NCBI GenBank assembly: GCA_021201095.1
Contig: JAJQFO010000096.1
Location: 1 to 64,000, forward strand
Source of the DNA: Lachnospiraceae bacterium
Lineage (GTDB): Bacteria; Bacillota; Clostridia; Lachnospirales; Lachnospiraceae
DNA length: 64,000 nt
Reading direction: 5' to 3'
A program made the translations under genes and the position numbers. This document shows positions 53,931-61,370 of this stretch, in pieces; position 1 is the first letter of the stretch, and the number at the start of each line of letters is the position of its first letter. Below the pieces are notes generated by a model that did no database searches, was not told the DNA's origin, and was given only the letters and a program-made list of their open reading frames with translations.

Positions 53931-54326
53931 ACTATCTGTGAAAGTAGGGCAAAAGCCACCAGAAAAGCCCGGAAAACGGACATTTTCGCAGGATTCCCTG
54001 ACGAAAAGAGCCGAGAGGAGTCCGCTGGCTGACGCTATTGGATTGTAATCATATGCTGCTGCCAACATCAGTTTTGTCCCCACCTTTCCTAAAGAATGAG
54101 CTATTGCCAAAAAGTACAGGCTATTGCCAAATTGTATAGCTAATGCCAAAAGGTATGAGCTATCGCCAAATTGTGTAGCTACCGCCAAAAAATGTCCCCG
54201 TCCTAACCCATTTTGACTGATTACAATTATGATTGTGACGGATAAACTATTTTTACCCGTTCTGATCCACATATCGGGCAAGTTTCCGGCATCTTATAAA
54301 CAGCCGCATCATAATCTTGAAAAAGG
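53931..54326. other. Rearranged junction upstream of hsdM
   Basis: No intact gene. The segment holds the terminal repeats of a lost element (54072-54200) and a short minus-strand frame ending in METCPICGSERVKIVYPSQS-like residues that looks like the end of a zinc-ribbon protein. The stretch 53931-54071 has no recognised origin. Confidence 0.5.
54072..54200. repeat. Terminal multiple repeats of a second, lost IS21-type element
   Basis: CTATTGCCAA-type units begin at 54101, 54121, 54140, 54160 and 54179, giving five copies with a period of 19-20 bp, bounded by GTCCCC at 54076 and AATGTCCCC at 54191. Arrays of this kind mark IS21-family ends. They differ from the TGACCC repeats of the intact neighbour, so this is a remnant of another element. 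Confidence 0.65.
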
Positions 54327-54479
54327 TGTTGATTTATAATTAAAACTGACCCAGGTTTAACGAGTAAAACTGACCCACCCTGGAGGGCGGGGTCGTGAGT
54401 AAGTAATCCTGGTTCCATACACTGTACCTTGAAAATTTAACACTTAAAATTGACCCACCCAAGGCAGCCAATGTACAAT

Positions 54480-54508
54480 CCTCTCTGTGTGTGAATCGCA
54501 CAGAGAGG
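54480..54508 (+). promoter_or_regulatory. Hairpin masking the istA ribosome site
   Basis: CCTCTCTGTG and CACAGAGAGG form a 10-bp stem with a 9-base loop. The 3' arm overlaps the first bases of the AGGAGG that serves istA, so the hairpin would hide the ribosome site in the mRNA. Confidence 0.55.
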
Positions 54509-54520
54509 AGGTGAAAGAAG

Positions 54521-56059
54521 GTGTACAAGTTGCAAGATTGGGCCGCTGTCCAGAAGGTCTACGCACAGACCCATTCGAAACGAATGACAGCGCAAATCCT
54601 GGGTATGTCCCGGAATACCGTTCGCAGATTGCTTGAGCAAACCGATACGCCTGTATACAGCCGGACAAACTACAAGTCCTGCACCGACAGCTACAGGGAA
54701 CAGATTATTGAGTGGCGGTGCAAACCCTATGAATACAACGGAACCCGTATTTTCAGGGAACTGAAAAAGATAGGGTATACAGGAAGCATCGGCCCGGTTT
54801 ACCGTCTCCTGCGCAGGATTGACGAGGATGTCGGAAAAATCAGTTCTAAAGCGACCGTCAGAGTGGAAACACCGCCCGGGGATCAGGCCCAGTTTGACTG
54901 GTCTGAGTATTCCATGGTCATCGGCGGCAGGGAACGGAAGGTGTACTGCTTCTCTATGGTTCTGGCAGCATCCAGAAAGAAAGCTGTCTGCTTTTCATTG
55001 AAAGTAGATGCGGAGGCTATTTATGAATCGATCCAGGAACTGTTTGAAGATCTCGGAGGGGTAACGCTGGAACTGCTGATTGATAACCCCAAAGCGCTTG
55101 TGATTGAAAACAATCCCAAAAGCGAGGATGAAATCCGCTACAATCCGGAAGCCCTGATGCTCGCGAAACATCTGGGAACGGAACTGAATGCATGCCCCTG
55201 CTACTGGCCACGCAAGAAAGGCAAGGTAGAAGCCCCTTTTACATACATTGAGCAGCAATTCGTAAAAGGGAACAGTTTTGCAACCATGGAGGAACTGAAC
55301 CGCAGGGGGAAAGCTTTTGTGAATGCCTGGTGTGATGAAACACATGGGACAACCAGACGGGTTCCAAACCAGCATTACCTGCTGGAGGAGAAGCAGACTC
55401 TGCAGCCGCTTCCGAAAAAGCGGTACCGTATAAAAGAACTCCAGAAAAGGATTGTGAGTTCCGACAGCTTTGTCAGTATCAATGCCAGCAAATACAGCGT
55501 ACCTGTCAAATACGTTGGAAAAACCCTCCAGTTCCGCATAGTCTATGGGTTCCGCATTGAGCTCTACGATGGGCAGGGAGAACTGGTGCTAAAGCTGGAG
55601 ATGGCGGACAAAAAACACTCAGTCACGTCAGATGCTGAGCATTATTCGGAGATCGCGCAGCCGGTCAGCACATCCGTCCCACAGATCCGCAGGGATTTTA
55701 CGGAGACATTCCCGAACGGCCAAAAATATCTGGAAGCTGCCGGACGGAAGTTTGCACAGCCAACGCACCACGCGAGGAAGATTATGCTCCTGCTGGATCT
55801 CTACGATGCCGGGACGCTGGACCGCTTTATCTGTTACAGCATCAGCCAGGACAAGATGGACATCCGGTCATTCAAGGGACTGCTGCGTGATTATAATGTC
55901 GGAAAGCTTATACTTCCATCCGGGGAAAGCGGATGTGCAACAGGAACCGCAGCTACAGCCGGGTCCGCCGGAAGCGATGACCCCGCCCTTACCAGGGACT
56001 GCAGCTATTACGAAACAAACGCAATGAAGGAGGCCAGCGGTGGAAGTCCAAAAGAATGA
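54521..56059 (+). CDS. istA: IS21 family transposase IstA
   Basis: 512 aa DDE transposase. The N-terminal HTH is QTHSKRMTAQILGMSRNTVRRLL; the catalytic core has the first Asp in GDQAQFDWSEYS, the second in ELLIDNPKALV, and the Glu in KGKVEAPFTYIEQQF. The start is GTG, nine bases after AGGAGG. The 3' end overlaps istB by 20 bases, the classical arrangement. The C-terminal ~45 residues (GESGCATGTAATAGSAGSDD) are Gly/Ala-rich and may be a flexible tail. Confidence 0.93.
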   Translation: MYKLQDWAAVQKVYAQTHSKRMTAQILGMSRNTVRRLLEQTDTPVYSRTNYKSCTDSYREQIIEWRCKPYEYNGTRIFRELKKIGYTGSIGPVYRLLRRIDEDVGKISSKATVRVETPPGDQAQFDWSEYSMVIGGRERKVYCFSMVLAASRKKAVCFSLKVDAEAIYESIQELFEDLGGVTLELLIDNPKALVIENNPKSEDEIRYNPEALMLAKHLGTELNACPCYWPRKKGKVEAPFTYIEQQFVKGNSFATMEELNRRGKAFVNAWCDETHGTTRRVPNQHYLLEEKQTLQPLPKKRYRIKELQKRIVSSDSFVSINASKYSVPVKYVGKTLQFRIVYGFRIELYDGQGELVLKLEMADKKHSVTSDAEHYSEIAQPVSTSVPQIRRDFTETFPNGQKYLEAAGRKFAQPTHHARKIMLLLDLYDAGTLDRFICYSISQDKMDIRSFKGLLRDYNVGKLILPSGESGCATGTAATAGSAGSDDPALTRDCSYYETNAMKEASGGSPKE

Positions 56060-56792
56060 AAATGATACCGGATATATTGAAACGATGATGAAACAGTTCA
56101 AACTGGTAGATATGAGGGAGCAGTATCAGGATCTGATCCGGGAAGCGGAAGAATCTTCCATGGGATATGAGGAATTCCTCAGGCGACTGCTGTCAATAGA
56201 GGAGACAGGGAAAAAGAGACGCCGGACGGAGAAGCTGCGCCATGCTGCCTGTTTTGAGGCGGAAAAGAGGCTGGAGGACATTGATTACAGCTTCAACCAT
56301 ACACTGGACAGGGACAAGATCACAGAACTCGGACGTCTTGGTTTCCTGGAAGCATGCGAAAACATCCTCATAATCGGCCCACCCGGAGTAGGGAAAAGCA
56401 TGATCGCGACCGGGATCGGCATGAATGCCATCAATGCAGGGTACAAGGTGCTCTTTGTCAACGCGAAGGATCTTGTTGACCGGCTGTACGAAAGCATGAA
56501 TGCCGGAACGCTGCGCGAAATGCTCGCAGAGCTGGACAAAATCCCGCTTCTGATCATTGATGAACTGTCCTACATAAAAATGGACAGGGAAAGAGAGAGC
56601 CTTTTCTTCCAGGTAATCCGGAACAGATATGAAAAGAACTCCCTCATCATAACGACCAACCTGCCAATGGGCAGGTGGGACGAACTGTTCAGCGGCAAAC
56701 TGGCGGCTACCGCAATCCTGGACCGTCTGGTGCACCACTGCCACATCCTTAGTATAACCGGGGACAGCTACCGTGTCAAAGGGTCAAAATAA
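56040..56792 (+). CDS. istB: IS21 helper ATPase IstB
   Basis: 250 aa AAA+ protein related to DnaC. Walker A is IIGPPGVGKSMIATGIG and Walker B is IPLLIIDELSYIKMD; the C-terminal part has TTNLPMGRWDELFSG and RLVHHCHILSITGDSYR. It helps IstA in target selection and transposition. The start is GTG, six bases after AAGGAGG within the end of istA. Confidence 0.95.
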   Translation: MEVQKNENDTGYIETMMKQFKLVDMREQYQDLIREAEESSMGYEEFLRRLLSIEETGKKRRRTEKLRHAACFEAEKRLEDIDYSFNHTLDRDKITELGRLGFLEACENILIIGPPGVGKSMIATGIGMNAINAGYKVLFVNAKDLVDRLYESMNAGTLREMLAELDKIPLLIIDELSYIKMDRERESLFFQVIRNRYEKNSLIITTNLPMGRWDELFSGKLAATAILDRLVHHCHILSITGDSYRVKGSK

Positions 56793-56819
56793 AAGTGTTG
56801 ATAGAAAGGAACGTGTACT

Positions 56820-57281
56820 ATGAATATAGAAAAGAAACGCAGGAAGGCCCTCGAAAAAGAACTGAAAGAATACGAAAAGGTGACCCCGATGTCGAAAGAT
56901 GAGAGGTCGGCACTGCGCAAGTGGGTAAAATGTGGCAACAGCGTACATGAAAACGATGATTATGTCTGCGACGATCATGGACGGCCTGCTGACTTTCTGG
57001 ATGTATACCGCCACTGGGACGAGGAATATAAAACGATTTCCGGTATGAGCGAAAGAGAAAGAGAGCAGTATCTGGATATAAGATACCGGGGCGGCATAAA
57101 AGCAGAGACGTCACCAGCAGTCCCGTCATATGATGAACTGAAAGACAAGGTACGGCGGCTTTATAAGAAAAATCTTCTTTACTGGCTGTACATTACCAGC
57201 GCAGGACTGCAGGAAGAAGCCCTGGAGTATATGGAGGAGCATGTCGATGACGAGCTGGTTCCGTTTGATATTTTCGATTAA
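56820..57281 (+). CDS. IS21 passenger protein of unknown function (153 aa)
   Basis: Not recognised. Strongly charged and helical: KKRRKALEKELKEYEKVTPM at the start, then VHENDDYVCDDHGRPADFLDVYR, SGMSEREREQYLDIRY, and a C-terminal acidic helix. AAAGGA is nine bases before the ATG and the gene starts 28 bases after istB, so it is probably cotranscribed with the transposition genes. Ordinary IS21 elements carry only istA and istB, so it is either an accessory of this subgroup or a passenger. Confidence 0.75.
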   Translation: MNIEKKRRKALEKELKEYEKVTPMSKDERSALRKWVKCGNSVHENDDYVCDDHGRPADFLDVYRHWDEEYKTISGMSEREREQYLDIRYRGGIKAETSPAVPSYDELKDKVRRLYKKNLLYWLYITSAGLQEEALEYMEEHVDDELVPFDIFD

Positions 57282-57389
57282 TTGTTAAATGGAAGCCTGA
57301 CACTTTTCGTTACTGCCGCCTGTAACAACATCAGCCAACGGCTGAACAGTACCTCATCGCGCCTGCCAGCTTTTTGGAGAGGCCGGGGT

Positions 57390-57608
57390 GTGGGGCAGAG
57401 CCCCACGGGGAAACTATATGGCGTGAGATGTAAGCGGAACGGTTTCTCCGTGTACAATGAGTTGGCCGATGCGGGAAAAGACCGGTTTTAGTCAGCTTCC
57501 CGTGTCGGCACCGACCCAGGACACGGGGAAACAAGCCTGTCAAGTGGACCGTGGAATAATTGAGCGCGCCTTTTGCGCTCCATTATGCCGCGAAAGCCAC
57601 TTGACAGG
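57390..57608 (+). other. Hairpin-rich non-coding segment inside the IS21 element
   Basis: The 385-base gap between the two passenger genes (57282-57666) has no supported gene but three strong inverted repeats: GTGGGGC/GCCCCAC at 57390-57406, CCCGTGTC/GACACGGG at 57499-57527, and a 73-base nested hairpin at 57536-57608 (outer arms CCTGTCAAGTGG/CCACTTGACAGG, inner arms GAGCGC/GCGCTC). There is no U tract after the last one, so it is not a plain terminator. Confidence 0.6.
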
Positions 57609-57666
57609 CGCAGAGTGAAGCGGCGCACAGGGCGAAAACGTATATCCAGACAGAAAGAGGTACCCT

Positions 57667-58113
57667 ATGGCAAAAACCGTAATCCGTGAAGAAATGTTTC
57701 CTGAGATCGTAGCCGAATACAATTCCGGTGGGAAAACGGCTGCGTATGATTTGATACGAAGTAAATATGGGTTAAAACAGCCATACTTTGTGCTTTCCAG
57801 GATTAAAGGAAGCGACAAATATGTCTATAATTCAGAAACCGATCGTTTTGAAGAAACACAGGATAATCCGGCAGATGAAGTATTTATGAGCCTTGAGGAT
57901 CTGTGCCAGCCGCCGGCGGCAGGACATCACGCACGTAAAGAAGAGCCGATTATTGATTCAAGACCAGCTGCCATGGAGAAACTGGTGCATGAACTGATCA
58001 GCGACCGTCTTTTGACGATAAGTAAATACGTTGCATTGGATACGTCTACAAGGACGATTCTAATTGACCAGTCCTCACTATCCGCAGATGGATATCGGAT
58101 CGTAACCCATTAA
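57667..58113 (+). CDS. IS21 passenger protein of unknown function (148 aa)
   Basis: Not recognised. The N-terminal half (MFPEIVAEYNSGGKTAAYDLIRSKYGLKQPYFVLSRIK in parts) looks like a helical DNA-binding segment; the C-terminal half (MEKLVHELISDRLLTISKYVALDTSTRTILIDQSSL) is mixed helix and strand. GAGG lies six bases before the ATG. It ends only a few bases before the right terminal repeats, so it belongs to the element. It may bind the terminal repeats or be cargo; no evidence decides. Confidence 0.7.
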   Translation: MAKTVIREEMFPEIVAEYNSGGKTAAYDLIRSKYGLKQPYFVLSRIKGSDKYVYNSETDRFEETQDNPADEVFMSLEDLCQPPAAGHHARKEEPIIDSRPAAMEKLVHELISDRLLTISKYVALDTSTRTILIDQSSLSADGYRIVTH

Positions 58114-58116
58114 CAG

Positions 58117-58241
58117 GGGTGGGTCAATTTTCAGTGTAAAATCAGGATGACAGATAAAACTGACCCACCCTAGGAATCGCTGTAAGTGGGTACCAAGATG
58201 GGTCAATTTTAAATGAAAAAGTGGGTCAATTTTACTTGACA
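58117..58241 (+). repeat. Right terminal repeats of the IS21 element
   Basis: Four copies of the GGGTCAATTTT/AAAACTGACCC motif at about 58120, 58158, 58200 and 58222, in inverted order relative to the left end at 54342-54456. These are IstA binding sites by analogy with the family. Confidence 0.8.
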
Positions 58242-58243
58242 AT

Positions 58244-59770
58244 CTACAAAAGGCAATTCATGCAATGAAAATACTCCTTGCTCATAAGAGCTTGTTGCTT
58301 ATTTTCAACCTGAAATGCTATCTCGCTGCGAGCAGGATTATTTCCAAGTATAAAATCAGGCAAGAGGAAAAGCGATGTCCCGATTTTAAGAAAACCATCC
58401 TCTATTACTGTCTCAAGATACTCGTAGTTCTTATACATAAAAATTACATATCGGCGTTCTCGTTCATCATGCCATTTATAATCTTTTACGGACAAAATCC
58501 AGTACTGGAGAAGCTCCTCCATAAATGAATGTTTTTGCTTGTCGGACAAGTCAAACTGGTCAACTACGCTAAATAAATATCTTAGTTCCTCCCTTGCTTC
58601 TTCTCGATCATAAATAACATCAAAAGCAATTACTTGTGATATAAATGGAAGCGTAATGTTTTCGTCATCAACCGAGCCATTCGACTTGCTGAACTGTCGC
58701 TTACCAATTGGTCCAATCAACTCAATGATTCTATCATTCTTATAACCATATGTACATTCCCCATAATCGCTCTGCATATCACCATTATTCAAAGATTTAC
58801 TGTACGATGTAACAAAATACTTTCTGGTAGGCGTAAAATCGAAATCTGTTGCCCATTGATAAGGAAGCCAAGACGTATCTTCAAACAACTCAGGAATCAC
58901 TTTTTGCTCTCGTTCATCATTAAGATACTTAATTTCTTTCATCCAAATCTCATGATTTTCTGCACTTGTTTTGGCAACGTCTCTTGACACATATTTGCAA
59001 ATATAATCCTCATTATATCCATTCCTGGATTTCAGTATGTAATTACTAACCTGAATTTTCAGCATACCCTTAACAGGTCTCTGGGTGATATCCTTTTTCC
59101 ACAATTTAAGCAGATATGCTTCTAATTCAAATAGCTTGGACAGTTCATCTCGCGTGAATTCCCATAGTTGTTCTTTTTTATTTCCACGCATATTGCTTAT
59201 GTCTGTAAGCATAGCTAAAAATGCATAAGCCAAATCGCCAATATCTTCTTCCTCTGTCCATTCATTCAAACAACTCTCAACAATCGTAATTAACTGGTTT
59301 GAAAAGTCGGCTGTATTCTCAATCGTATACTTCTGGTATGCGAAGTGATACAGCTTTAGCTGTGGCAACAATATTTCTTCATATGGTTTTATTCTGTAAC
59401 CGTCTTCATCATCCAAGCCCAATATAGGATTATTCCAGGACATTATTTTCTGCAATCTGGTTGCTTCTGTAATAAGATCATACAAGTAAACCTTAATAGA
59501 ATTTATCTGAAGGCGTTCAGCTTTTACATAAAGTATGTTAATAAGCTGAGCCTCGAACTCAGTAACGCGCATTCTGCCAAAGCTTGAGTACTCATTTGCG
59601 TCATTATTACAAACCACCGCCAATAATACTTCTCTGGTTTTATATGATGGATCATGTTCAAACTCTCTTATTTTGTCTGCTATTAATTCAAGTTTACTTT
59701 CTCTACCATTTTGGGGCCAATCATCTGGTTTGGTATTCATAAAATTATCTTCTATTTCGTCGCTCTTCAT
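58244..59770 (-). CDS. 508-aa protein with DUF2971-like C-terminal domain
   Basis: Large soluble protein, last gene of an AT-rich four-gene cassette. Residues ~1-270 are helical and unrecognised (ESKLELIADKIREFEHDPSY, RMRVTEFEAQLINILYVKAE). From ~275 the order of motifs resembles DUF2971: WMKEIKYLNDEREQKV, then RKYFVTSYSKS, a short glycine-containing loop (QSDYGECTYGY), and KDYKWHDERERRYVIFMYK. The stop codon TAG lies two bases outside the right end of the IS21 element, so the gene may be just intact or may have lost a few terminal codons. It follows the GIY-YIG gene by 55 bases. Function unknown. Confidence 0.65.
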   Translation of the reverse strand: MKSDEIEDNFMNTKPDDWPQNGRESKLELIADKIREFEHDPSYKTREVLLAVVCNNDANEYSSFGRMRVTEFEAQLINILYVKAERLQINSIKVYLYDLITEATRLQKIMSWNNPILGLDDEDGYRIKPYEEILLPQLKLYHFAYQKYTIENTADFSNQLITIVESCLNEWTEEEDIGDLAYAFLAMLTDISNMRGNKKEQLWEFTRDELSKLFELEAYLLKLWKKDITQRPVKGMLKIQVSNYILKSRNGYNEDYICKYVSRDVAKTSAENHEIWMKEIKYLNDEREQKVIPELFEDTSWLPYQWATDFDFTPTRKYFVTSYSKSLNNGDMQSDYGECTYGYKNDRIIELIGPIGKRQFSKSNGSVDDENITLPFISQVIAFDVIYDREEAREELRYLFSVVDQFDLSDKQKHSFMEELLQYWILSVKDYKWHDERERRYVIFMYKNYEYLETVIEDGFLKIGTSLFLLPDFILGNNPARSEIAFQVENKQQALMSKEYFHCMNCLL

Positions 59771-59825
59771 ATTTCACCACATCTATCTTTCATGAAACAT
59801 TTCAAATAGCCTATCCGCGCTATTA

Positions 59826-60701
59826 TTATTCCTCATTTTCCAAAGACTTAAGTGTTTTTCCTTCCGATGTTTTCCAACTCGTCAATCCATTTGCGCTTTT
59901 ACCAATCACAAACATCGCAGCATATGAAGGACTGGTGAAAAGCATATTTTCCTGCAGCACACCATTTTCGTCAATTGGAGCTGACTTCCTGCGCTCCTTG
60001 ATTACTGCAGGAATTGTATTATCATCCTTAAGAGAAATCTGGCTTCCCTGGAAAACTACAAATCCCTCTGACGTCTGACTGCCATCGGCTTCAACTTTTC
60101 CAACATTTTTGATGCTTCTCTCCAAATGCAACATAATCGTTTCTTTATCTGGATTTTCTGCAGCAGACTTTTCCTGCTCGGATTTACCAGGAATCGGTTC
60201 CAGGACCTTATATCCAAGAGCGTTAATCAAAACCTTCACATTGTCTATGAATTCATCCATAACGGCAATCTGTGACTCTTTCAAAACGGTATGACTATAC
60301 GTATTCTTGGTCAAAACCAGATATCGCTTGCTGTTTCGAGCAATCTCCACAAAACGATTTTCAAGATATCGAATATGTGCTTTATTCAAATCGCGGCCTA
60401 CAAACACTACAGCAGTATTCCAGTAATATTTTTCCTTCTCAGACTGGTAATCACGGAGATGCTGAAGTAGTCTTTCTTTTACATTTTCCGCCTCGCCTAT
60501 GTATACAGAATCTGAGCCATCGTCCTCTTTACAAAACAGGAAGTATACTCCCGGTTGCATAAAATCATCCCTGTCGCAGGAAGAGACTTCAATACGTGGA
60601 ATTTTCAATGCTTTTCCATTCCAGTTTGATAACTCTACAGTGATCAAGCTATCCGCCGTTCCATTTACTAGGAACAGTTCGATTGACTTCCCATATGCCA
60701 T
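59826..60701 (-). CDS. GIY-YIG nuclease with C-terminal DUF4357
   Basis: 291 aa. A GIY-YIG catalytic core is seen at residues ~50-120: PGVYFLFCKEDDGSDSVYIGEAENVKERLLQH (GVYF for GIY, VYIG for YIG), with a later conserved Glu in IRYLENRFVEIA. The C-terminal ~60 residues (VIKERRKSAPIDENGVL, MFTSPSYAAMFVIGKSANGLTSWKT in parts) match the DUF4357 pattern. Proteins of this architecture are often near restriction-modification and other defence genes. GGGAAGG lies before the ATG. Third gene of the cassette. Confidence 0.82.
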   Translation of the reverse strand: MAYGKSIELFLVNGTADSLITVELSNWNGKALKIPRIEVSSCDRDDFMQPGVYFLFCKEDDGSDSVYIGEAENVKERLLQHLRDYQSEKEKYYWNTAVVFVGRDLNKAHIRYLENRFVEIARNSKRYLVLTKNTYSHTVLKESQIAVMDEFIDNVKVLINALGYKVLEPIPGKSEQEKSAAENPDKETIMLHLERSIKNVGKVEADGSQTSEGFVVFQGSQISLKDDNTIPAVIKERRKSAPIDENGVLQENMLFTSPSYAAMFVIGKSANGLTSWKTSEGKTLKSLENEE

Positions 60702-60770
60702 TATACCTTCCCGCCTTTCAAATTGTTGCTATGCTTATAATAAATTTTGTTTTCCGTTTGTTCTGAATAT

Positions 60771-61370
60771 CTATTCTCCTGCAGAAGTATCATTAGTCAC
60801 ACCTTCCGTATCTGCAGGTGCCTCAATAAGGATATCAACCATTTCAGCAATACAGGTTGTATAATATGTATAATACGTATTTCTGGTTTCTCTTTCTCTG
60901 CTTTTCAGATACTCATTTGGATCAACAAATCTTCTTTCATTTCCACTAAAACATGCATTAATAACCTTTCGCTTTGCCTCTCCACTCTCATGCGCAATAT
61001 AATTCCGAAGTGCCCTGACTTCCTGTACTACTGGCTTATATTTTGCATCGCTCAAAAGTATATCAAAAGGATTGACTACAAAAATATGTTTTGATAATTT
61101 TTCAATTTTATCAAAGTATTCAATATATTTTTTATTACCATCTACCATAAAAGCATTAAATTGCTCTTCACTTTTGAACTGTAGATTCAGTGGAGGTACA
61201 TATCCAGTTTCCGAAGGGTTACCAGTAGCATAGGATAAAAACAAGTTTGATAAAAACTTTTCAAACTGTATCCATATTTTAAAGAGAGCTATGTCGTATC
61301 TTTGCACATCTGGTTTAGAAGCCCATTCGGTCCAAGTAGTTATTGCTCCTTTTACATCAGTGCTCACCAT
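60771..61370 (-). CDS. HEPN-domain RNase-like protein
   Basis: About 199 aa, all-helical. The HEPN signature Rx4-6H is present as RALRNYIAHESGEAKRK, preceded by long helices (ALFKIWIQFEKFLSNLFLSYA, KKYIEYFDKIEKLSKHIF). HEPN proteins are typically RNases, often toxins or effectors of defence systems. I place the start at MVSTDVKG, so the gene overlaps the end of the DUF262 gene by 14 bases and is translationally coupled to it. The C-terminus ends in an acidic tail (PADTEGVTNDTSAGE). Pairing of HEPN with DUF262 suggests effector and sensor, which is inference. Confidence 0.72.
   Translation of the reverse strand: MVSTDVKGAITTWTEWASKPDVQRYDIALFKIWIQFEKFLSNLFLSYATGNPSETGYVPPLNLQFKSEEQFNAFMVDGNKKYIEYFDKIEKLSKHIFVVNPFDILLSDAKYKPVVQEVRALRNYIAHESGEAKRKVINACFSGNERRFVDPNEYLKSRERETRNTYYTYYTTCIAEMVDILIEAPADTEGVTNDTSAGE

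Larger units (their letters stand above)
54327..58241 (+). mobile_element. IS21-family element with passenger genes
   Basis: About 3.9 kb. The ends carry several AAAAYTGACCCA repeats: left at about 54342, 54366 and 54445, right (inverted) at about 58120, 58158, 58200 and 58222. The left boundary is set at TGTTGATTT and the right at CTTGACA, which fit the TG...CA rule for this family; both are uncertain by a few bases. It encodes istA, istB and two further proteins, with a hairpin-rich segment between them. Flanking bases (GAAAAAGG on the left and ATCTACAA on the right) show no target duplication, so one flank has probably been deleted or recombined. Confidence 0.82.

Noticed and set aside
54101-54190. 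Regular short repeats that resemble a CRISPR array
   Set aside because: The period is only 19-20 bp with near-continuous similarity and no unique spacers of 30 bp; no cas genes are present. The pattern fits IS21-type terminal repeats.
53931-54281. Track ORF extending hsdM to 54281
   Set aside because: The upstream residues come from insertion-element repeats and have no HsdM_N features, so they are not the true N-terminus.
54227-54418. 63-aa minus-strand ORF with a CPICGSE zinc-ribbon-like end
   Set aside because: It runs across the boundary of the IS21 element; only the last ~20 codons look protein-like. At most a fragment of a lost gene.
57282-57491. 69-aa plus-strand ORF after the first passenger gene
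   Set aside because: No ribosome site, and the sequence is dominated by the hairpin-forming GTGGGGC/GCCCCAC region.
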